A stretch of 11,469 nucleotides of DNA from Actinomycetes bacterium. GTDB lineage: Bacteria; Actinomycetota; Acidimicrobiia; Acidimicrobiales; RAAP-2. The stretch lies in NCBI GenBank assembly GCA_021777285.1, contig JAJYDR010000075.1:1-11469 (forward strand), in the 5' to 3' direction. Positions 6,344 through 11,469 of the stretch are shown here, piece by piece. The notes below the pieces were generated by a model that saw only the letters and a list, made by a program, of their open reading frames with translations, was not told the DNA's origin and did no database searches. The first letter of the stretch is position 1. Each line of letters starts with the position of its first letter. Position numbers and translations under genes: made by a program.

Positions 6344-7648
6344 TTAGAAGGCGCCTATTCCGTAGGGCGTGCCGTTACCCGTGGGTCCGTTGTAGCCCGT
6401 GCTGGTCACGCTTTTCGCCGCGTTGCAGAGATAGGTGCCGCACGAGCCGTTAGAGCCACTGGTGATCTTGGTCAACGGAGTCAGAGTGCTTGTACTCGAG
6501 TTGTACAGCAGGCTGGCGGCGGTGGGGCCGAAGTAGGCCGTGTTGTTGGCGAGAGCGAAGACTGAGGCAATGATCGGAGAGGCCACACTCGTGCCGCCGA
6601 AGACCAGCCAGTTCGCGGACGTGCCGTAGGTGTCGTAGACGGCTACTCCGGTGTTCGGGTCGGCCACCGCCGCGACGTCGCCGACGATGCGATTCGCACA
6701 CGAGGCGCTGTCAGCAGACTGCCACGACGGCTGTGTCTCGTCCGCGGAGCAGCCTGAGCCGGTTCCCGACCACACACTCTGAGCGGTCGGGTCCAGACTG
6801 CTCGGCAATGATGTTCCGCCCACGGCCACGACGTTCTTCGAGGCGGCCGGGTATTCGGCCCCGTAGCCCGAGTCGCCCGCACTGACGGTGTAGACGACCT
6901 TCGAGTGCGAGTAGTAGGTGTCAAAGCCCGTCTCGGACGAGAACTCGCTCGCGCCGTAACTGTTGGACACCGCCACGACTCCAGGTACTCCTCCGGCGTA
7001 CTTAGCCGCCGCGGCGAGGTTGTTCATCGACGCCGACGAAGCCTCTACGAGAAGGATGTTGCAGTTCGGGCAGATTGCAGAGACCATATCAAGGTCCAGT
7101 GAGATCTCCTCGGACCACGACGTGTTGCTTCGCGGCAAGCTTGAACCCCCGCTTTGGTTGACCTGTGCGAAGCACGGTTTGCCACTAGAACCCGTGGTGC
7201 CAGCGGGACAAATCGTCAGCGGTGGAATTGAGAATTGGGAGCGGTAGGTATTCACGTCATTGAACGCATAGGGGTCGTTGTAGGCGTCCACGATCGCGAT
7301 GGTGGGAGCGGTTCCCGAAGCGAACGTCGTCGTTGAGGGAAGGTTGTACGCCTGCTGCAGGTCCTTGGGAAGGTAGCCGCCGGTGGGGCCACCACCGCCA
7401 CCACCGCCACCGCCACCACCTGGGCCCTTGCCCTTGTTGGCCGCGGGAGTGGCGTGCTGGCCGTGCCAGTCGGCGGGATTCAGTAGCTGGATGGCGTTGC
7501 AGTGAGCGACGCCAACGGCGGACGAGGGAGTGCACACGGCAGCCACGCCGCCGGCCGCCGCACCGGCCAAGGAACTGCCCGTGCTGACCAGGCCAAAGCC
7601 CAGAATCGATAGAACGCTCGCGATGGCGACAGGATTGCGATACCTCAT
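6344..7648 (-). CDS. Secreted S53 (sedolisin/kumamolisin-type) serine-carboxyl peptidase
   Basis: An endopeptidase of the acid-active S53 family, probably exported. The ATG at 7648 is preferred over the GTG at 7669 because aaggggg lies 6 nt upstream; this gives 434 residues. Residues 1-34 form a signal peptide. A short Cys-containing segment and an 11-Gly tract (77-87) precede the catalytic domain (about 92-434). The Glu/Asp pair is E181 and D185 in WSEEISLDLD, the oxyanion Asp is D259 in SAGDSG, and the nucleophile is S354 in GGTSVASP. The C-terminal GYNGPTGNGTP resembles the calcium-site loop, usually GYDGPTGLGTP, with Asn for Asp. Ten Cys suggest disulfides, including CPNC. The roughly 55 residues between signal peptide and catalytic domain are far shorter than the usual S53 propeptide. 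It stands alone with its own promoter and terminator. Confidence 0.88.
   Translation of the reverse strand: MRYRNPVAIASVLSILGFGLVSTGSSLAGAAAGGVAAVCTPSSAVGVAHCNAIQLLNPADWHGQHATPAANKGKGPGGGGGGGGGGGPTGGYLPKDLQQAYNLPSTTTFASGTAPTIAIVDAYNDPYAFNDVNTYRSQFSIPPLTICPAGTTGSSGKPCFAQVNQSGGSSLPRSNTSWSEEISLDLDMVSAICPNCNILLVEASSASMNNLAAAAKYAGGVPGVVAVSNSYGASEFSSETGFDTYYSHSKVVYTVSAGDSGYGAEYPAASKNVVAVGGTSLPSSLDPTAQSVWSGTGSGCSADETQPSWQSADSASCANRIVGDVAAVADPNTGVAVYDTYGTSANWLVFGGTSVASPIIASVFALANNTAYFGPTAASLLYNSSTSTLTPLTKITSGSNGSCGTYLCNAAKSVTSTGYNGPTGNGTPYGIGAF
7389..7420 (-). repeat. GGN triplet tract coding polyglycine
   Basis: On the + strand this is a run of cca/ccg triplets, read on the minus strand as ggt and ggc codons for most of the 11 consecutive Gly in the peptidase linker. 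Slippage would change linker length in whole codons. Confidence 0.75.
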
Positions 7649-7667
7649 GCTGTACCCCCTTGCGGTC

Positions 7668-7696
7668 ACTCTAGCAACGGCGATTCCCCCTGACCA
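7668..7696 (-). promoter_or_regulatory. Candidate promoter of the S53 peptidase
   Basis: On the minus strand TGGTCA (7691-7696, four of six matches to TTGACA) and TAGAGT (7668-7673, fits TANNNT) are 17 nt apart. A start about 7 nt further on gives a leader of roughly 12-14 nt that just contains the ribosome site at 7655-7661. Confidence 0.35.
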
Positions 7697-8087
7697 GAAC
7701 GATTCTTCGGCACGACTCCACCTCTCGACTGACCGAGCGGCGACAGCGTGAACGTATCCCGATCAGGTTGATTAGGTTGCTTTCGGAGACGGCGACGCAC
7801 CGTAGCAAACGTCGGTTGGATTCGTCGTCGTCCGCCTCGGCGCGACCCTCGAGCGCATCGAGATTGCTGAACGCTGCGGACGCAGAGAGTCGCCGCGCCG
7901 CGTCGCCGACGAGCGTTACTGGGACCGCTCGGTGGTCAAGTTCAGCCCCCATTGACGAGCACAGTCCGCCAAGACTCGGTCCGTTGTCGTCTCGGCCCGG
8001 CGAGACATCGCGGGCGTGGTTTGTCGCCGCGCAAATCAGGCATTCGATGTGAACCCAAATGTGGTGAACAGCCGGTCCATGAATAGC

Positions 8088-8104
8088 GATGTATTACATA
8101 CATC
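8088..8104. promoter_or_regulatory. 17-bp operator-like palindrome
   Basis: gatgtat (8088-8094) and atacatc (8098-8104) are perfect inverted arms around tac, inside the AT-rich segment. Size and symmetry suit a dimeric helix-turn-helix regulator. Which neighbour it would control is not evident, since it lies about 440 bp from one start and 480 bp from the other. Confidence 0.35.
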
Positions 8105-8163
8105 AACGACCACACAATTCCATAACAAGACTCTAACAAAGCGTCAGTTGTCACGTTTTTGCA

Positions 8164-8216
8164 TGACATGATCGTGTCACTTCGCGTTCTGCGAAGTTGA
8201 CTCTCAGATCCCTGAG
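8164..8216. other. Three consecutive short inverted repeats
   Basis: tgaca/tgtca (8164-8168 with 8175-8179), cttcgc/gcgaag (8180-8185 with 8191-8196) and ctcag/ctgag (8203-8207 with 8212-8216) follow each other closely. As RNA, the second and third could form small hairpins. No known RNA family is recognised. Confidence 0.3.
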
Positions 8217-8374
8217 GTGGTCCCACGAGCATGCCCTTGCGAGGTGGGCCACGTCACGACACGGATTCACGTGCGCGCAGCTGGTGTGGGCACTGGCGCA
8301 AGTTGTCGTGAAAGTACCTGGTAAAAGGAAATTTTTGGAGAGCCTACGCCTCGCTGCTCTTGGCAGAGCGGGAA

Positions 8375-8389
8375 TGTGCGAGTCGCACA
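8375..8389. promoter_or_regulatory. 15-bp palindrome upstream of the CAP gene
   Basis: tgtgcga and tcgcaca are perfect 7-bp arms around a single g, about 195 bp before the CAP-domain gene. It could be a repressor site; the evidence is symmetry only. Confidence 0.3.
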
Positions 8390-8584
8390 CGAACGAGTGA
8401 GTTCGCGAGGGCGCGCGCATTGCTCGTCTCAGGGCATCGAGGCGCACTCGTGCCGAGGCCGTGACGACGTTCATTTACGACGAATCCGGCTGATCTATTT
8501 GAGGAATTTAGCCAGCGTGTTAGTTGGGTACAAGTTTTGAATACGTAGGGAGCCCCGTGATGCACGTTGTCGACACTTGTGAAC

Positions 8585-9976
8585 ATGAAGAACGAATCGC
8601 AAGGGCACTCACCACTCACGCCGGCGGCCGACTCGGACGCGGGCACTCCGACTGGGCAATCGTGCACGTCTCGGTCGTCGCACCGACGTCGCATCGTGTC
8701 GGTCTCGATGGCGCTAGGGGCGGCGTCGCTGGTCGCGGTGGCGACGGCCGTTCCCGTGGCGGCGATCCTCTCCTCGACGACCACTGTTCCGGCGCCGCAC
8801 GTCGCGCTCGCGAGCGAGTCGGGCGCCTCGTCGTACGTGACCTCGGCGACCGTGCCGGCGTCACGGGTGCGTACTGAGCTTCGACGTCACGAGGCCACCC
8901 GCGCGGCGAGGGCGCGGTCGCGCGCGGTAGCTGCCGTCGCGACGACCGTTCCCGTGCCGACGATTGTGCCCACGACCGTGCCCGTGCCGACGACGGTGCC
9001 AGACACGCCACGCGCGACGGCCCACGCGAGCACGCACACCCCGACGACTTCGAGGACGACCGTGGCTCACCCCTCGGTGAAGAAGACCCCCGCCGTGGTG
9101 CGTCGCGCACCCGCTGCAACGACCACCGTCCCTCGGAAGAAGGCCACTGTCGTGAGGACGCGTGCGACGACTCGCACCCCGTCTCCCGTTAAGAAGGGAC
9201 CGAGCGCGGCGGCTCGTGCGCTGATGTCGTCCCTCAATCCGGCTCGCAACATTGCGCCCTCGCCGAATTTCCTCAGCTCAGGACCCTGCTCGAACGCGAA
9301 CGGGGTCGCGACCTGTCAGAACCCGTGCATCACTTCGTCGATGACGTGGCCCGTCTTTTCGAACTCGGCTGGCTGCACCAACTACGTGCTCGGCGCGATT
9401 AACAACGCACGCGCCGTCGAGGGACTGGGCCCCATGAGCCTGCCCTCGAACTGGTACTCGCTCACCACCGGTCAGCAGCTCTTCGTCGTGGTCAACCTCG
9501 AGCGCACGGCGCGGGGCCTGCCGCCCTACCTCGGCATCAACTCCGCGTTGTCGGCTGAGGCCCAGCACGCGGCGGCCGGAAACAACGATCCCGGGGTTGC
9601 GGCGGGATTCGCTATCGGCAACGACGCTCAGGGCACGCCCGGAATGGGCGGTGCGTGGAGCGGGGGCTTCTCGGTTCTCGCCGCCGACTACATCTGGATG
9701 TATGACGACGGCTGGGCGGGCAGCGTGTCAGCCACCTCGAACGTCGCCTGCACGTCACCCTCGGCGGCCGGATGCTGGGGACACCGCGACGAGCTCCTCG
9801 GATACGACCCGGGATACAACCCCGGGGTGGGACTTGACGCCACGAACGCCGAGGTCGGCGTCGGCTTCGCCACCGTCGGATCATCGAGTTCGTTCGTCGT
9901 GCTGGTCGAACTGCCTAAGGCTGCGCCCCCGGCGATGACCTTCACGTGGTCGAACAACGTGGCGCCCTACCTCTAG
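8585..9976 (+). CDS. Membrane-anchored CAP (SCP/PR1-like) domain protein
   Basis: Residues are numbered from the ATG at 8585 (463 aa). A short cytoplasmic N-terminus ends in HRRR and is followed by a hydrophobic helix (about 37-63), either a membrane anchor or an uncleaved signal. The region 64-215 is low complexity: Val/Pro/Thr repeats and a basic Thr/Lys/Arg stretch, which would suit spanning or binding a negatively charged wall. The C-terminal domain (about 255-445) is a divergent CAP fold, with INNARAVEGL, NLERTARGLPPY, YIWMYDDGW and GCWGHRDELLG (WGHRD at 398-402). Six Cys lie around it. CAP proteins are secreted, and the function of most bacterial ones is unknown. The start is uncertain: the ATG lacks a good ribosome site, an in-frame TTG lies at 8567, and the best site (8547-8552) points to an ATG in another frame. 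Confidence 0.82.
   Translation: MKNESQGHSPLTPAADSDAGTPTGQSCTSRSSHRRRIVSVSMALGAASLVAVATAVPVAAILSSTTTVPAPHVALASESGASSYVTSATVPASRVRTELRRHEATRAARARSRAVAAVATTVPVPTIVPTTVPVPTTVPDTPRATAHASTHTPTTSRTTVAHPSVKKTPAVVRRAPAATTTVPRKKATVVRTRATTRTPSPVKKGPSAAARALMSSLNPARNIAPSPNFLSSGPCSNANGVATCQNPCITSSMTWPVFSNSAGCTNYVLGAINNARAVEGLGPMSLPSNWYSLTTGQQLFVVVNLERTARGLPPYLGINSALSAEAQHAAAGNNDPGVAAGFAIGNDAQGTPGMGGAWSGGFSVLAADYIWMYDDGWAGSVSATSNVACTSPSAAGCWGHRDELLGYDPGYNPGVGLDATNAEVGVGFATVGSSSSFVVLVELPKAAPPAMTFTWSNNVAPYL
8942..9001 (+). repeat. 30-bp tandem repeat coding TTVPVPT[I/T]VP
   Basis: Two near-identical 30-bp units (8942-8971 and 8972-9001) encode two 10-residue Val/Pro/Thr repeats in the extracellular stalk of the CAP-domain protein. 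They differ at only a few bases, which suggests a recent duplication. Confidence 0.75.
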
Positions 9977-9999
9977 ACGAGCCTTCCAGTCCCATTAGA

Positions 10000-10677
10000 T
10001 CATTCGCCGACTTCGGGCTCGGCCTCGTCGACGGTCTCGGTCTGTGAGTGGTGGGGTTCGCCGCTGACCTCCGCCCGCAGGTGACCGATTCCCGAGGCCA
10101 GCATGATCGAGTTGGGGATCTTGATGACGCCGTCCTCGGTCATGACCGTGACGTAGGTGAGGCCGCTACCGAGGACGTGCACGTCGATGACGCCGAGCGT
10201 TCCTGAGCGGATGCGGATGTCGTCGCCCACGGAGAACGGCCGGGCGAAGAGCAGTACTAGCGCCGCGAAGATGTTCGACAGGCTCTGCTGGGCGGCGATG
10301 CCCAAGATCACGCCGGTGACACCTGCGCCGATCAGCAAGTGTCCGAGTGACGCGCCGAGCACCGCGAACGCCGCGAAGATCAAGACGACCAGGCCAAGGC
10401 CGTTGACCACCAGGCGGAGTGCTCCGCCGGCGCCGGGGTTGCCACGGCGCGTGAGGAGTCGGCTGAGAGCCGAGCCGATGCGCCGAATCGCCCACGAGCC
10501 CGTGACGAGAAGGGCGATCACGCACGCGAACTCGACGATGTGCGAGTAGGACGCGTGGGGCCGAAATCGGCCGAAGTGCGAGCCGAGGATCACCGCGGCG
10601 ATGGCCAGGACCCCCAGCACGACGCCTTCGAACCACTCACGAGGCGAATTCGATGACGAGTGTTCGAGCGGCGCCAT
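10000..10677 (-). CDS. Short MscS-family mechanosensitive ion channel
   Basis: A membrane channel that opens under membrane tension to release solutes on osmotic downshock. The product is 225 residues from the ATG at 10677; a GTG three codons earlier is possible. Membrane helices lie at about 18-35, 46-64 and 90-115. The pore helix with its flank (about 116-147) reads GAGVTGVILGIAAQQSLSNI, then LLFARPF. This aligns well with the MscS third helix and its A-x-Q-x-S-L-S-N motif. A beta domain follows, with SVGDDIRI, G-V-I-D-V and IPNS (about 148-190). After this only about 35 residues remain, acidic at the end, so the usual C-terminal alpha/beta domain is missing. Such compact members exist. It converges on the CAP gene with only 23 nt between the stop codons and no visible terminator. 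Confidence 0.88.
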   Translation of the reverse strand: MAPLEHSSSNSPREWFEGVVLGVLAIAAVILGSHFGRFRPHASYSHIVEFACVIALLVTGSWAIRRIGSALSRLLTRRGNPGAGGALRLVVNGLGLVVLIFAAFAVLGASLGHLLIGAGVTGVILGIAAQQSLSNIFAALVLLFARPFSVGDDIRIRSGTLGVIDVHVLGSGLTYVTVMTEDGVIKIPNSIMLASGIGHLRAEVSGEPHHSQTETVDEAEPEVGE

Positions 10678-10684
10678 GGATGTC

Positions 10685-10713
10685 ACTGTACTGAGTGGAC
10701 GGTGAAGTCTGAA
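10685..10713 (-). promoter_or_regulatory. Candidate promoter for leaderless mscS-like transcript
   Basis: On the minus strand TTCAGA (10708-10713) and TACAGT (10685-10690) are exactly 17 nt apart. Seven nt after TACAGT comes the ATG at 10677, the spacing of leaderless actinobacterial genes. No ribosome site is visible before this ATG, which fits. Confidence 0.4.
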
Positions 10714-10879
10714 GAGTGGCCGCGCTGAGCACGAAGGGAACTTTCCTCGGCGGGTCTAACTCTCGCGGTGTCGGGCGCGAGACGTGACACTTCGACGCGA
10801 ACTAGCGAGCGTGATTCGACCGCCGCGACGTAGCATCACGAGATATCGAGGGGGGTCGTATGGGGGAGAACTTCGAGGC

Positions 10880-11257
10880 GTGGGCGCGATCACGCTGTTC
10901 TGCGATGACCTCGAGGCGTCGCGATCGTTCTACGGCGAGGCTCTGGGGTGGACGCTGCTCTTTGCCGACGATAACTCGGCCGCCTTTGACGCGGGCAACA
11001 CGATCGTGAATCTGCTGAGCGAGGAACAGGCGGGAGATCTCATCGCGCCCGCCGCCGTGGCGAAGCGCGCGGCGGGCGCGCGCATGCAGTTGAGCATCTT
11101 TACGAACGACGCGGATGCGGCGTGCGCGGCGCTGCGCGCGGCCGGGGTCACCATTGCAGGCGGTCCGATCGATCAACCGTGGGGAATGCGCACCGCGACC
11201 TTCCACGACCCGTCGGGCCACGTGTGGGAGATCGCCCAGGAGATCCCCGCGACGTGA
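10880..11257 (+). CDS. VOC (glyoxalase/bleomycin-resistance fold) protein
   Basis: A small protein of the vicinal oxygen chelate fold. From the GTG at 10880 it has 125 residues, a normal size for a one-chain VOC protein with two beta-alpha-beta-beta-beta modules (about 1-60 and 68-125). Diagnostic segments are DDLEASRSFYGEALGW and DPSGHVWEIAQ, the latter bearing the usual metal-ligand Glu. The substrate cannot be assigned; relatives include glyoxalases, dioxygenases and antibiotic-binding proteins. The frame is open back to a GTG at 10784, but those extra 32 residues are basic, unlike VOC, and would run through the leader. A strong ribosome site (10849-10855) instead serves an ATG at 10860 in another frame, so the true start is unsettled. 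It converges on the next gene, with four bases between the stop codons. Confidence 0.82.
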   Translation: MGAITLFCDDLEASRSFYGEALGWTLLFADDNSAAFDAGNTIVNLLSEEQAGDLIAPAAVAKRAAGARMQLSIFTNDADAACAALRAAGVTIAGGPIDQPWGMRTATFHDPSGHVWEIAQEIPAT

Positions 11258-11261
11258 TCTT

Positions 11262-11469
11262 CTAGGGCCGGGCGAGCACTTCGTTACTCGGCACCATGAA
11301 GATCCCGTCGACGCTCTGGGCCCAGTCGTGGAAGGCGTTCGAGATCTCCTCGAGCTCCTCGCGCGTGGCCAGTGCGTACTCGAGGCTCTGGCGCGCGAAC
11401 TCGCTTTCCACGATCCGGTCGGCCCAGAGCCCGCCCCACCAGGCGCGCTCGGCCGGTGTCGCGTAGGTC
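11262..11469 (-). CDS. Probable SAM-dependent methyltransferase, C-terminal end (partial)
   Basis: Reading on the minus strand from the right edge gives 68 residues ending in a TAG at 11262-11264. The sequence TPAERAWWGGLWADRIVES, then FARQSLEYALATREELEEI, an FHDWA helix and a final SNEVLARP resembles the C-terminal helices and last strand of class I methyltransferases related to UbiE. There the tail covers the active site and ends in a GEVLAR-like strand. The SAM-binding Rossmann part lies outside the window, so the activity is inferred from this tail alone and the substrate is unknown. Confidence 0.65.
   Translation of the reverse strand, partial: TYATPAERAWWGGLWADRIVESEFARQSLEYALATREELEEISNAFHDWAQSVDGIFMVPSNEVLARP

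Larger units (their letters stand above)
7697..8584. other. Gene-poor intergenic stretch
   Basis: About 0.9 kb separates the divergent peptidase and CAP genes. I see no convincing gene. Short open frames on both strands lack ribosome sites and recognisable motifs. Bases 7770-7950 keep a GC-biased third position when read on the minus strand and may be a gene remnant. Bases 8041-8170 are clearly AT-richer and, with 8164-8389, contain the inverted repeats listed separately. I found no tRNA and no riboswitch consensus that I recognise. Confidence 0.5.

Noticed and set aside
7671..7952. Minus-strand open frame just upstream of the S53 peptidase
   Set aside because: It has some GC bias at third positions but no ribosome site and no recognisable domain, and it contains the peptidase promoter candidate. 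It may be a remnant but is not supported as a gene.
8197..8400. Plus-strand 67-residue open frame starting with TTG
   Set aside because: Third-position bias is mixed, there is no start signal, and the start overlaps an inverted repeat. No family is recognised.
8281..8420. Possible tRNA-like or c-di-AMP riboswitch-like element before the CAP gene
   Set aside because: Neither a cloverleaf with a TTCGA loop nor the conserved ydaO core sequences could be found.

Overview
The window reads as chromosomal DNA from a high-GC Gram-positive bacterium. The actinobacterial signs are sortase-anchored surface proteins, a class F sortase, GTG/TTG starts and one promoter that looks leaderless. An Acidimicrobiia-type actinobacterium is a reasonable guess, but nothing here fixes the genus.

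Region 1 (1-6219, + strand) is a cell-surface cassette made of two tandem substrate-sortase pairs. Pair 1 is a 5'-truncated Ig-like-repeat surface protein followed 26 nt later by an intact class F sortase. Pair 2 is a 1034-residue protein with six DUF11/DUF7507-like repeats, followed by a second class F sortase that is broken by a frameshift and by loss of its catalytic cysteine. Both substrates end in the same unusual sorting signal, [A/G]-P-x-T-G-[L/V]-G-G, then a membrane helix and an Arg cluster. The surviving sortase probably serves both. A perfect 13-bp hairpin lies just inside the intact sortase gene. An 11-bp hairpin lies at the matching place before the membrane-helix codons of the broken copy, where it can also act as the terminator of the DUF11 gene.

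Region 2 (6220-8584) has two palindromes, then a minus-strand secreted S53 (sedolisin-type) peptidase with its own promoter candidate and a clear intrinsic terminator. A gene-poor stretch of about 0.9 kb follows, with an AT-rich part carrying several inverted repeats.

Region 3 (8585-11469) holds a membrane-anchored CAP-domain protein (+), a short MscS-type mechanosensitive channel (-) converging on it, a VOC/glyoxalase-fold protein (+), and the C-terminal end of a probable SAM-dependent methyltransferase (-) running off the right edge.

Five of the eight gene loci are envelope or secreted functions (two anchored proteins, sortase, secreted peptidase, CAP protein); the broken sortase copy and the channel also belong to the envelope. 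The peptidase and CAP protein may act on the same surface layer, but only their proximity supports this.
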